This document shows, piece by piece, positions 35,243 to 47,216 of a stretch of DNA of 64,000 nucleotides. Source of the DNA: Nicotiana tabacum (taxonomy: Eukaryota; Streptophyta; Magnoliopsida; Solanales; Solanaceae); assembly GCF_000715075.1 (NCBI RefSeq), contig NC_134081.1, forward strand, positions 67,939,153 to 68,003,152. The letters run 5' to 3'. Within the stretch, counting starts at the first letter, position 1, and each line of letters starts with the position of its first letter. The position numbers and the translations under genes are program-made. The notes under the pieces were generated by a model, which saw only the letters and a program-made list of their open reading frames with translations, was not told the origin of the DNA and did not search any database.

Positions 35243-35345
35243 TGTAATGACCCCATCAACTATTTTGCATATTTAAGCTCTGTTTCCCCATTTGATGTTC
35301 CCTCTATGCTTTTTTAATATTTTGTCACTTGCGGGGATGATTAGT
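35243..35345 (+). repeat. First 103 bp of an LTR interrupted by the second chromovirus
   Basis: Starts TGTAATGACCCC and runs to 'cttgcggggatgattagt', which matches the solo LTR to about its base 100. The LTR probably resumes at 42107 after loss of about 420 bp of its own sequence. Confidence 0.65.
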
Positions 35346-36572
35346 TATAACGATTCGACAAGTTGTTTTATGTATTTGAACCCCATTTCCACTTTTTATG
35401 TTTCACATATGTGTATTTGTAGTTTTATGACTTGTGGGGCTAGTTAGTTTCGTTCCGGGAAGGTTTTGGATTGATTTTGGACTCTTTGATTCTTGGTTTA
35501 GAAGTCTAAGCTGGAAGTATTGACCGAAGTTTGACTTTTGAGAAAATGACCCCGAAACGGTATTTTGATGGCTCTGATAGGTTTGTATCATAATTTTGGA
35601 CTTGGACGTTTGCCCTGAATTGAATTCGGAGCTCTCTAGGTTGATTTGACTTGTTTTACTGGAAGTTGGCAATTTGAGGTTTAGAGTTTCCCTAAGTTTG
35701 ATCGTAGGTTGACTTTATGGCTATGGGGTTCGGAATTTGGTTTTGAGACTTAGAATAGGTCCATTTTGCTATTTTGGAATGTGTTTGCAAAATTTGGTGG
35801 CATTTGGAGTTGGATTGATAGGATTCAGACGCTTGGTTGCTATTCTAGAGGTTCTTGAGTTTTTTTTTGGTTTTGAAATTCATGCATTTTGATATCCGAT
35901 TCGTGGTTCTAAATGTTATTTTGGTATTTTAATCATGCGAGCGAGTTCGTATGATATTTTTATACTTGTGTGGATGCTTAGTTTGGAGCCCCGAGAGCTC
36001 GCATGAGTTTCAGACGTGCTTCAGAATGGTTTGGACTCAATTCCAGGTTGATGGTGTACTGTGTCTCAGGTGTCGCAATTGCGAACGCCAGTACCGCAAT
36101 TGCGATCATAGCAGAGGGGCCTCAGGTATCGCATTTGCGATGCCTTCATCGCATTTGCGAAGAATAGGCTAGACTTGATAGGTTCGCATTTGTGATGGGA
36201 GCAGGCTTTGCAATTGCAAAGCCATTGTTGCATTTGCGACTTCCCCTTAGGCTGTCAGGTGCCGCAATTGTGAGGCTTTCTTCGCAATTGAGAGGGTTCG
36301 CAATTCCAAACCCAGTGTCGCAATTGCGACATTTGCAACTAAACAAAGGGGTTGGAAAGACGAGATTTCATCTCATTTCTCTCATTTAAGAACGCTAGAC
36401 TCAGTAAGAGACAATTTAGAGAAGGGATTTTCACCTACAATCATTGGGTTAGTTAGTTAGATTAATTTTTAACTATATTATATTATTATATATGAGATCT
36501 AACATCAAATTTATGAGGATCAAAGAGAAAGTTTTGGGGATTTTTGTCTATGTTTTGAAAAATAAAATTTGG

Positions 36573-36580
36573 GCTTTGAG
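36573..36580. repeat. 8-bp target duplication of the hAT-like element, left
   Basis: GCTTTGAG; the right copy at 38408-38415 is GATTCGAG, 6 of 8 matching. Confidence 0.7.
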
Positions 36581-38407
36581 TAGGGCTGCTTATCGGGCGG
36601 ATTGGGCGGTTATTTAGTCTTAACGGTTGGCTTATCGGTTATCAAATTTTAAATGTATTAATCCGCTAGCCACCCGATAAGATATCGGGCGAATTGGTAT
36701 CGGTTTAGCTCTTATCGTGCGGTTTATTGGCCTAATTCAATTTATATTGCGTGCATTAATTATTTGCTGACCATTATGACTCAAACTAAAATTTCTATGC
36801 TCAGCAGACTACATTCCAGTCTATAGAATACAATAGATGAGTCCATTACATCCCAAAGCAAACTACATTCCAGATGAGTCCAGAATACATATGTCTTTCC
36901 TCCGCCCACAACTGCAAAGGAAACCTCAATGCTCCCTGATTAATTCTGAAATGATAAAATTTCAGTCTATATTCAAAGTGAGTCCAGAATACATACTTCA
37001 AAATGATTAATCCATAAGTGAGCAGACTACACAAATATATTTGTCATGCAGCTAACGCCTAACAGTGCTTGAATTTCTGCAGCTTCAAAGTTCAAACAAT
37101 AGCTTAATCCATAAGTGAGTAGATCCCTGTAAAAAAAATATGCATACACCAAATTTCAGCATTAGGCAACGAATTACAGACTGTGATAAATACTACTGTT
37201 AACTAGTATGCATACACCTAAAGCCCATTAACAACTCCGAAAAAAAAACTAATCTCAATTAACTAATATTTAACAAGACTCCAACGGTCTAAACTTAATT
37301 GAAATGGGAAGCCATCCCTTTGGTTCGTTAACAAAATCATATATAAGTCTAATAAGCAATTTATTAAGAAAAACAGTCACATAAATGGAGATGGAACATC
37401 AGAAACAAATTCATTCATGATTTCAGCCATTTTTATGGAGAAATAGTACAGATTCAGGAATGTGTACCTAAAATACTTGACAAATAGAGCTTGAAACAAC
37501 AGATAAAGGGCAGAAATGGCGATGAAAGAAGTTCAGCTACGATTTTGATAGCAAACAGCAGAAGAACAGCAATGTCGACCTCAACTTCAATCCAAAAACA
37601 AATGAGAAACCCACAAATTCTCCAAGTAACACAACAGAAATCAGAAAACCTTTTTAATCTTTTTTTTCGTTTTTCTTCTTCAGATCCAGATGTAGAAAAA
37701 TGGGAATTCAGGGATTTTGTTTCAACTTTTTTCATATGTGAGATGTGTGTGCATGATGGCGAATTCTCGGCTTCCTTTTGCGTGAAAGGGAATGGGTGAG
37801 TGAGGAAGGAGACCAGGCGGCTAGGGTTTTCAAAGGGGGATGCGTCTATCTTTTTCTTAGGATTTGGGAAAATGAGTGTTTTAAAGAGAGGGGAGATCCG
37901 GTTGGGCCAGGCGGGTCATGAAAATTGGACTTCTAAAGGGATGAGCTTGAAACAATTGCAAAATTAGTTACTTTGGATTCAAATTTTAATTAAAACCAAT
38001 TTGTGTGGATAAACTATTATATATATTTTTTGGCGTTAGATAGAGTACTGGAAGTCGACGAGATAGAGTGTTGGTGGCTACTGGTTGAAATTTAGGTGTT
38101 AGGGTTTCTAAACATCTAATAGTAAATTAGTAATAGAGAATAGAGATAGAGTACTGGAAGTGGAAGAAGGGTTTTTGATTATTTAATATATATATATATG
38201 GATAAAAATAAAAATTATATATATTCTTAACGGGTTAACGGATTATCCATTAAAAAAATTAAATAATCAGCCCCTAAACCGATATGCCGTTAATAAAAAA
38301 TTTTCAATCCGTTCCCCGTCCGTTAAACCGTTAACCCTATACCAATAAGCCATTAATCTTCGGTTTCGGTTCGGTTTTTGGTTTCGGTTTGGTTTTGAAC
38401 ATCCCTA
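36581..38407. mobile_element. hAT-like non-autonomous DNA transposon
   Basis: This 1827-bp element has ends TAGGGCTGCTTATCGG and, reversed, TAGGGATGTTCAAAACC. The LTR reads on across it ('gggctttgag' then 'agtcgaatcaaactc'), with an 8-bp imperfect duplication as for hAT elements. Near both ends are many AACGG/CCGTTAA words (36620-36700 and 38230-38345), typical of hAT subterminal binding sites (inference). No transposase is visible. The two overlapping ORFs near 37454-37799 are unrecognised and might derive from captured host sequence. Confidence 0.82.
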
Positions 38408-38415
38408 GATTCGAG
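38408..38415. repeat. 8-bp target duplication of the hAT-like element, right
   Basis: GATTCGAG; see 36573-36580. Confidence 0.7.
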
Positions 38416-39769
38416 AGTCGAATCAAACTCAAATTTGAAAATAAAATACATATACGGACTCGTGGGGTTATGGGTAGTCGGGATCTACCCTTGGACCCAG
38501 ATTTTGACCGGGTGAGCCTGGGGTTGACTTTTGTTGAATTTTGAGGAAATGTGTAAAGATCTTAGCTTTTTTAATCAAGAATTAATTTCTCTTGCATTGT
38601 TTGATGATATTAAATCTTTTTGGTTAGATTTGAGCCGTGCGGAGGCGAATTTTAAAGGAAAAGCTATTTTTGAGTGTTGATTTGGCTTAATCGAGGTAAA
38701 TATCTTGTCTAACTTTATGTGGGGGAACTACCCCTTAGGATTTGGGTTGATTGTACTAATTGAATTATGTGGAGGACATGTATATGAGGTGACGAGTGTG
38801 TACGCAGGCTTATATGTGTTATTTGACCGGTTTAGAATCTTAGGATATTTATAAACACATGGGGTGAGATAAGGTGGGATCTATACGCGTGTTGCTAATT
38901 ACTTGAAGTAACGCAGTGAGATAAGGGAGCTAAAACGCGTGTAGCTATTTCAAAAAAAATATTTTTAAAATAAATGCAAGTCTAAGGAAAATTATGATTA
39001 TGACTTGTGAAATGTGAAAATGAGGTGTGGTGCCTCAGTTGTGATTCTTGATATACATTCTATGTTGAAAGAGCTTGTTGATGGAACGATTATTGTTATT
39101 TCTTCATTTGTTTTACTTGTATTTGACTGTATTTGATTACTTGTTGTTCATATCATATGCTCATTCTTGTTGTCCTTTATTGCTTTAATATCCGTTGTTA
39201 GCCTTAATTCATTGTACTGCCTTGTTTTCATTTATTTCTTTCCGTTATTAGATTATATTATATTATGTTCAGGTTTCTTTTGTCTAGTAGGTGTCTTGAC
39301 CTGGCGTAGTCACTACTCTACCGAGGTTAGACTTGATACTTACTGGGTACCGTTGTGGTGTACTCATGATATGCTTCTGTACATTTTTGTGTAGATCCAG
39401 GTACTTAAGCGCATGCCGGATGCGAGTGATTGGACTAGATAATCTGAAGACTTCAATGTCTACCTGCTTGACGCCCACACGCATCGGAGTCACCTTCTAC
39501 TACTGTCTTTTCTACTATTTATTTTCACATCAAACAGTATTGTATTTTGAGACTTTTAGGTACTTCGTAGATCTTATGACTCAGTTTCACCAGTTTTGGG
39601 GAGTTTTGTGATTGTTATTCAGTATTAATGATATCATGATATTTATTTGTTAATGTAATATTTTTAGTGGTTATTTCTATTAAATTCTCTTGTATGCTAG
39701 GCTTACATAGTCTTGGAGACTAGGTGCCATAACGACATCCTAAGGTGGGAGTTTGGGATCGTAAGAAGT

Positions 39770-39781
39770 TGGTATCAGAGC
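39770..39781 (+). other. Primer-binding site of the second chromovirus
   Basis: TGGTATCAGAGC, complementary to initiator-Met tRNA, three bases after the LTR end. Confidence 0.92.
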
Positions 39782-39900
39782 TCTAGGTTCATAGGTGTTA
39801 CGAGTCATAAATAAGTTTAGTAGAGTCTTGTGGATCTGTACAAAGACGTCTGTACTTATCTTCTAGAGGCTACGAACCTATTGAAAGCTCCACTTCTTTG
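39782..39900 (+). promoter_or_regulatory. Conserved untranslated leader (candidate packaging signal)
   Basis: The stretch 'ctaggttcataggtgttacg' and 39820-39875 ('gtagagtcttgtggatctgt' to 'tagaggctac') recurs at the same distance from the primer site in the non-coding element (7201-7294, minus) and in the fragment 50697-50753 (minus). The function is inferred from conservation only. Confidence 0.5.
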
Positions 39901-39959
39901 ATTCCTTATCATGCAGATTTGTTGATTTCGAAATCCGATCCTTTGTCTTTCTATTCACT

Positions 39960-41440
39960 CGCAGACGGTGAGGAGACGCACTGCTAGATCTGATGATCAG
40001 ACACCCGCGCCTCTGCTAGAGCCGCAAGAGGCCGGGGCCGAGGTAGAGGCCAAGGAGGGGCACGTGCTGCAGCTAGAGCACCTGCCCGAGCAGCGACTGA
40101 GGAGCCACCAGTAGCTCCTGTTGGGGGACAGGCACCCGAGGCGCCTGCTAATACCCCAAGACTTCAGGAGACCCTAGCACACATTTTGAGTATGTTTGGC
40201 ACTTTAGCTCAGGCGGGACTAATTCTCGTGGAACCAGCTATATCTCATGCTGGGGGAGGAGCTCAAACTCTCGCGACCTGTACTCCAGAGCAGCGGGTCC
40301 ATATTGATTATGTTCCTGGTTTTATGCCAGCACAACTCGTTATTCCGGTTCATCCTGAGGTCAGGCCAGAGAAATCTAAGGAGTAGAGGAGACTTGAGAG
40401 GTTCAAGATGTTTCATCCTCCTACTTTCAGTGGCATAACTACTGAGGATGCGCAGGGTTTTCTAGAAAAGTGCCACCGAATTCTACATACCATGGGTATT
40501 GTGAAGGTGAGCGGAGTTGCTTTTACTACATTTCAGCTGTCATGAGCAGCGTATAGGTGATGGCAAGATTACGAGGAGGGTAGTCCAGCTGATGCATCCT
40601 CAGTCACTTGGGCTCAGTTTTCAGAGATATTTTTGAAAGTGTTTGTTCCCGAGACCTTTCGGGGTACATGGAGAACAAAGTTTGAGCAGCTGCGTCAGGG
40701 AATTATTTCAGTGTTAAAGTATGCCATCAGATTAAGTGAGTTGTCCCGACATGCACTTGCTTTGGCTTCTATAGTCATAGAGCGGGTCTGCAGATTCATC
40801 GAGGGGCTCAGTTATGGTCATAGATTCAGCATGGCTCGAGAGTTGGAGACGAATACTCTGTTTCAGCAGGTTGTAGAGATCACTTGGAGGATGGAGGGTT
40901 TGCGGGGCCGAGAGAGAGAGGATAGGGAGGCCAAGATGCCTCGAGATTCTAGAGGATATAGTGGTGCCCGCGCTCCAGGTTTAGCCCGTCATGGAAGAGG
41001 CTATATGAGTCACCCAATTCATTGGGCACTTCTAGCTACTAGCAGTGCTCCCGGCTATTCCGAGGTCTCATGTTACCTATTATGCATAGCTACTTTCCAA
41101 TGCACCTTCTGCATGTGTTGCCTTCAACGGTCCATCTAGCCAACCGGACCAGAGTCAGTTTCAGCAGCCACACCCACTAAGAGATTATTTCGAGTGTGGT
41201 GATACTAGGCATATGGTGAGGGACTGTCCCCGACTTAGGAGGTGTGCACCTCCACAGACTACACAGGCTTCACCGATTCCACAGAGTCCACAAGGTTCAC
41301 AAGCCATGGTTGCTTCTCCAGTTTTCGCTCCACCTGCATCGCCATCTAAGGGTGGAGGTTAGGCGGGTAGAGGTCTCCCTAGAGGGGGAGGCCAGACTTG
41401 TTTCTATGCTTTTCATGGTAGGACGGAGGTGATTGCATTG
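39960..41440 (+). pseudogene. Gag of the second chromovirus, decayed
   Basis: It opens near 'gacggtgaggagacgcactg', followed by a basic, Ala/Pro/Arg-rich region. Then come 'QGFLEKCHRIL' (about 40455), 'FVPETFRGTWRTKFEQLRQG' and 'YAIRLSELSRHA' in the open piece 40633-41139, and the zinc knuckle 'YFECGDTRHMVRDCPR' at about 41190-41230. The first Cys of the knuckle is Tyr, although the other C-H-C residues remain. Stops (for example 40384-40386) and frameshifts break the reading. Confidence 0.88.
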
Positions 41441-42106
41441 GATGCAGTCATCACAAGTATTATTTCAGTCTGTTATCAGTCTTATTTGATCCGGGTGCCA
41501 CTTATTCATATGGGTCATCTTACTTTTCTCCATATTTGGATATATCTAGTTATTCTTTGAGTGTTCTTGTATAAGTGTCCACGCCTATGGGAGATTTTAT
41601 TGTTGTAGAATGTGTCTATCAGTCATGTTTAGTCACTATTAGTGGTTATGAGACCAGAGTTGATCTATTGCTGCTTGATATGGTAGACATTGACGTGATA
41701 TTAGGCATGGATTGGTTGTCACCCTATCACGCTATTCTGGATTGTCACTCCAAGACTGTGACACTAGTTATGCCAGGGTCCACGGTTGGAGTGGATGGGG
41801 TACATCAAATTATATTCCTAGCAGGGTTGTGTCCGTTCTGAAGGCACATCGAATGGTTGAGCAAAGGTATGAAGCAAATCTAGCCTTTGTAAGGGATGTT
41901 AGTATTGATACTCCTACATTTGAGTTAGTTCTAGTAGTGAGAAATTTCATAGAAGTGTTCCCCGCAGACCCATCGGGCATGTATTTTGGTATTGACCTGG
42001 TGCCGGACACTCAGCCCATTTCTATTCCACTACATCGTATGGTACTAGTGGATTTGAAGGAGTTAAAGGAACAAGTTCATGAGTTGCTTAATAAGGGATT
42101 CATTTC
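41441..42106 (+). pseudogene. Protease and start of reverse transcriptase, truncated
   Basis: 'LLFDPGATYSYGSSYF' (about 41487) is the protease active site, again DPG. 41575-41841 gives 'VSTPMGDFIVVECVYQS' and 'DVILGMDWLSPYHAILDCH'. After a frameshift, 41712-42191 reads 'NFIEVFPADPSG', 'GIDLVPDTQPISI' and 'ELLNKGFIS', where RT homology stops at about 42106. The open frame continues 85 bases into unrelated LTR text and ends at 42191, a chance chimera. Confidence 0.9.
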
Positions 42107-44638
42107 ATATGATTTGAGGCCTCAAGTAGGCTCATGTTGTATTTTGGAACATGTTGGTATATTCAGACGGGGTCCCGAGGGGCTCAGGTGAATTTTGGAC
42201 GGGTTCGGATCATCTTTGGAACATATTGGTTATGCCGGTTTTTCTGTGGTCTGGTGTGACCGCACCTGCAAAATTTTGGGCTCATGTGTGGAGTTGTAGG
42301 AGTGGCAGAGCTGGCACAAAAGCGCATTTTAGGCAGGCTAGGTAAGTCCACAGATACGTAGAATGGGTCGCATCTGCGGAAGCACAGAAGTGGATTGTGA
42401 GGTGCAGAAGCGGGAGAGTTTCGCAGAAGCAGGAGGTTCAACCCACCTGCGATGTCGCAGAACCGAAGGATAATCTGCAGGTGCAAGAAGTCGGGGCCTA
42501 AGTGTTTTTCCCTAGAATCGGGGGCTTGGTCGCAGAAGCGACACCACAGAAGCGGCAGGTTGTCCGCAAAAGCGGAATCTCTGGGCAGAAGCTTATAAAT
42601 TCGAGGGTTTGTTTGGTGGCGATTTTCACCACATGGATTGGGCTAAGTGTTTTCTACTCATTTTTAATTATATTTCATTAATCTATCTTCATTTTTAGCA
42701 TTTGATTAATGATTTTAAGGGAGAAATTGGGGTTTTTTTAAAACTTTCATAAAGTGAATTTTTGAGTTTTGAACATTGATTCAAAGTCGGATTTGAGTGA
42801 AACTAGTATAGTTGGACTCATAAATGAATGGGTTGTCAGATTTAGTGAGTTTTGTCGGGTTCCGAGGTGCAGGCCCCGGTTTGAATTTTTGGTTGATTTT
42901 GTCTAAATGTGTAAGGATTCGACCTTTATCATTTGGGATCGCTTTCTTATGCATTATTTGATGTATTTGAGTTGCTTTTGGTTAGTTTCGAGCCGTTCGG
43001 CGGTTGTTACGCGCGGGATGTAATTTCTAGAGTATTGTTTGTCTTGCTCGGTGTTGGATTCAGCTTGTTCGAGGTAAGTAACATATCTAAACTTGGATTT
43101 GAGGGTATTTAACCCTGGGTACTATGTTATAAGAGATGTATTGAGGTGACACACATGCTAGGTGACGAGCGTGTGTGCGTTCACCAGGGAAATCATGATT
43201 CTAGGTTACTATTAGACTATGACCAGACTTGTTTTGTTGTTATATCTTATTACATCCATGTTCTCCCTACTTGTTTAATTGTATGAGCTTTGTGAATCAT
43301 GTCAGAAATCATGTATAGGCTATATTCTTATTCTGCTGGGACCCACTGAGGTCAACTCCGTTGTTGAGTTATTTGCTTAAATTGCAAATATATACTGAGT
43401 CATATTCATTCATTTGCATATCATATCTTAGTCTCTGTTATTATTTATTGTTACATCATTTTATCATTAATTGGGCTGACTGGCATGAGAGTTGTGAGTC
43501 CGAGGGAGTGGAGAGATTGATGACTAAGTTGGGGCTTGAGGGCCGAGTTGTGAGTGACATTTATGGGATCGGGATGCACGTCACAACAGGCTTTATTGAC
43601 TCATTACGGGATCGGGTTGCAGTCTGCAGAATGCCATGTTGGCTTATATTAGCACTTGGGAAGGATCCGCCTTTCCGGAGTCAGACATACCAGCAGTGAG
43701 CGCAAGTACCGAGTGTCGAGTGCCCGTGTGCTGAGTGATTAAGTGTGCTGAGTGATTCAATGTGCTGAGTGATTGAGCATGATGAGTGGGAGTGTGAGAC
43801 AGTGAGATTGAGTACTCTGAGAGAGTGAGTACATGAGTTTATCAGTGTGGTGCATTATATTTGACATGCATGCTTGGCATGTAGGCATAGAGATGCATTT
43901 TCTCATGCTATATGGCATTGTGGCATTCATGACTTCACATGCAAATTGACATTTAGGCATAGAGATCTACTTTTCTCATGCTATCTGATAACGAAATATC
44001 TTATATGTTGTTGAATGTTTTTGGGAAAAATTACAGTTTTCTGATATACTCATATTTTGGTGATTTCGGTGAAAGATTTAGGTTTTACTGTTATACCTGA
44101 AAAGCATGCCTGTTTTTTGTAACTATGAACGAGTTGAGCATCATATCTTTGTTTTATTACCTGTACTACTTTTATTATATTGTTACGAGTTGTTCTTGGC
44201 TATTGGTGTTGGGCTCTAACCGTTGTCCAAGCTCGTCACTGCTTTCAACCTAAGGTTATGTTTGTTACTTATTGAGTACATAGGGTCCTTGCATGTAAAT
44301 TTTGGAGTTGATGTTGCTGCGAGTGGCGGGAGCTGGCATTGAAGATGTACCTGCGTTCCGGTTATAACTGCCTCTTGTTCTTGGTAGCTTTAGATTTATA
44401 AATCTGTTTATGTACGTTTCGAACAGATGATGTATTTATTTCATACCAGCTTTATAAACTCTAAATCTTAGAAGTTCATGATTTGTACTACCAATCCTTG
44501 GGATTTTGTATAAAATTTTAGTTATTTCATCATTTATTTTTCCCAGTAAATCTCATTTGAATTGGATTATGGCTAATTGGCTTACCTAGCGGGTTAGTTT
44601 AGGTGCCATCACGACTAAATGAATTTTGGGTCGTGATA
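42107..44638 (+). repeat. LTR, 5' truncated (partner of 35243-35345)
   Basis: It starts at 'gatttgaggcctcaagtagg', matching base about 523 of the solo LTR, and ends TCGTGATA at 44638. It includes a CpG-rich block (42255-42600, CGCAGAAGCG dialect), a GAGGTAAGTAAC site (43069), two copies of the 'gggatcgggttgca' unit (43566-43640) and a duplicated 'ggcatagagat' unit (43865-43985). No primer site follows. Confidence 0.85.
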
Positions 44639-45479
44639 ATTTCTACTTGATTCATGATTTAGGAGCCACGTATATGCGAGGTGATGAGTGTATAAGCGTA
44701 GCTAGGTTTTGACCAACCTGGTGTTGTTGACTTGAAGTGCTTTGTTTGGATTATGTGAAGTTATTATTCATGTTCAAATTTATTCTATGACTACATGATC
44801 ATTTATATTCTTTATTTAGGAGCATGCCAAGGGTTATGGCGGTTTGGCATAAAGGATTATTTTTGCCATATCGAGCATTATTATAAATCTGTAGTCATAC
44901 ACTTGTCTTATTTGCTCCATGACTTGATGGTTTCTATAGCTTAAATGAATCATGTTGTATAATATGATTGTTCCTATGCATGGTTATATAGAAATTGAGC
45001 CATTGTGATAAACTGAATTATACAGTTAGCCATAACCATCCTTTAGCCATATGAGCTTTTATGCACATTCTTGTTGCTATTTTGTCCAGTGCCCTTCGAT
45101 TATATTGTTTTACATACATATGCCTGAGTGGAGAGTTGTTATTGAGGAAATTTGATGATATTGGTACTACAGGCACTTGACGCGGATACTGATTATTGAT
45201 TATTAATGACGTTATGATTGGAGTGGGTTGCACACTGCAATGATTGGTTAATGATCATTACATATAAAATGATCAACGCTTAGATATAGATTCGTCCTTC
45301 CGGAACTAGGTGATTATCCATATTATGTTGGACCCTGTGAGCGCAAGGACACACGGGATTTTTGGTGCTTGTTTGGACACGTGGCATGTGTCAGGCATAT
45401 GGATTTGTGTTGTGAGGTTTGAGAAGGGATCCTGAGCATGCAGATTTGCATATCATATACTCATGCAGTGGCTTTGATA
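44639..45479 (+). repeat. LTR-derived fragment of uncertain subfamily
   Basis: It shares with other LTRs the 'atgcgaggtgatgagtgtat' stretch, 'gggttgcacactgcaatgat', and the text before 'gagcgcaaggac'. Both ends are ill defined. Confidence 0.55.
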
Positions 45480-47216
45480 GAAATGTTCATATGATGTTTT
45501 ACGGCTTGTGCGTATGGTTGATTTTGATTTTCGAAGGATTGATTCGCAAGAGTAATTCTCAATTTGGAATATTTAAGTTGGAAGAGTTGATTAAAGTTTG
45601 TATTTTGACTAAATGACCTCGAATTTATGTTTTGATGGTTCTAATAGGTTCGTATGGTGATTTTGGACTTAGGAATATGTTCGAATTTAGATTTAGAGGT
45701 TCCTAGAATGATTTGGCTCTTTTTGTCGAAAGTTGGCAATTTAAAGGTTTAAATTTTTTTAAGTTTGACCATGAATTGACTTTGAGACTATCATGTTCAG
45801 ATTGTTATTCCGGACTTAGAATAGGTTCGTTTTGTCATTTGAAACTTGCGCGCAAATTTTGGTTTCATCCGAATTGATTTGGTATAAATCAGACACTTGG
45901 TTGTGGATGTTTGAAATTCTTGAATTTGAAGGTCACATGATGAGTTTGGTGTTCGATTCTTGATTCTGTCTTTATTGATGATGTTTTGAGCCTTTAAATA
46001 AGTTTAGATAATGTATTTGTACTTGTTGGTATGTTTGGACGAGGTCCCGGGTGCGATTCAGGATCGTTTCGTATCATTTCAGATGGTTTTGTATTGCTGG
46101 TTCTGGTTCTTTGCATTTGCGATGAGTAGGTCGCAAATGCGACCATGGCATTTGCGATATGGTTGTCACTTTTGCAAAGGATGAGTTGGGGACCTTGCAT
46201 TTGCGTGGTCAGAAGTCGCATTTGCAATGTTTTGATCGCATTTTCTACATTTGCTGGGTCAGTGGGGATCGCATTTGCGAGCCTGAGTTCGCTTTCGCGA
46301 GGGTCGTATTTGCGAACCTCTGGTCATAAATGCTACATCTGTAGCTGGTTATAAGATGTGTATTTCCGGACTTGGACCTATTTTCTCATATTTTGAGCCT
46401 TGGACTTCGTTAGGAGGCGATGTTTAGAGGATGTTTCCCCAAATTTTAAAGTTAGTAATTTTTACTTATTTTTGATTTAATTCCATGATTTTCTATAGAT
46501 TTTTACTCTTAAATCCATGATTTCATACTGTAGAAATAGGGGTTTTGAGGTAATACTTATGAGAGCTAATTTTGGGTATTTGGACCTCAATTTGAGGTTG
46601 GATCATGAATTTAATTATATATTTATACTCGTGGGGCTATGGGTCGTCAAGATTTGGTCTCGATTTTGGATTTAGACCATGTGGGCCCGAGTTGACTTTT
46701 GTTGGCTTTTGGAATTTTATCAAAGATTGAACCTTTATTGATTGGATATGATTCCTTTAGCATTGTTTGACTCCTTAGATTATATTTGGCAAGGTTTTGA
46801 TAGTTTTGAGGAGTATTCCTAAGGAAGCCGGTATTGGGTGGTGAAATTTATTTCGGAATGAGGTAAGTATCTTGCCTAACTTTGTTGAGGAAATTTTTTC
46901 TAATAAGTGGTATTATTTGCTACACGCGAGGGTGATGCATATGAGAGATGACGAGCGTATATGCATGGGTCAGGGTTATTTATTCTCGGGGTAGATTATA
47001 TGCTATCGTGTGCTTTGTTAAACTTTGTAATTTTCTTGATTTATGCCATACTTGATTTCTATGATAACATGATTACAAATATCCATGCTAGAGACCATGT
47101 TTTTGACTTATTATGACTCAATTAAAAATGATGGACTGTTTATGAGATTGTTGATGTACTAAATTTTCGCGTAGCAATACTTATATAACGAACACATATC
47201 TATATCCAATATTTTT

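Larger units (their letters stand above)
35346..39766 (+). repeat. 5' LTR of the second chromovirus
   Basis: It starts TATAACGATTCG (degenerate) and ends TCGTAAGA, a decayed TCGTGACA, three bases before the primer site. Without the insertion it is about 2.6 kb. Compared with 22411-25508 it lacks about 0.5 kb near 38850. The CpG-rich block is at 36070-36340 in the TCGCAATTGCGA dialect. Confidence 0.88.
35346..42106 (+). mobile_element. Second Ty3/gypsy chromovirus, 3'-truncated
   Basis: The 5' LTR is 35346-39766 (with an hAT-like insertion), the primer-binding site 39770-39781, followed by leader, gag, protease and the first part of RT, which stops at about 42106. The rest of pol and the 3' LTR are deleted. 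Beyond the break lies the middle of another LTR. Protein text is of the same lineage as 15597-25508. Confidence 0.9.

Noticed and set aside
41712..42191. 159-codon ORF as a novel fusion protein
   Set aside because: It is decayed protease/RT text running by chance into LTR sequence after a deletion.
35243..44638. Solo LTR with target duplication
   Set aside because: Outer flanks AGTGA and ATTTC do not match, so an intact solo LTR cannot be claimed for this composite.
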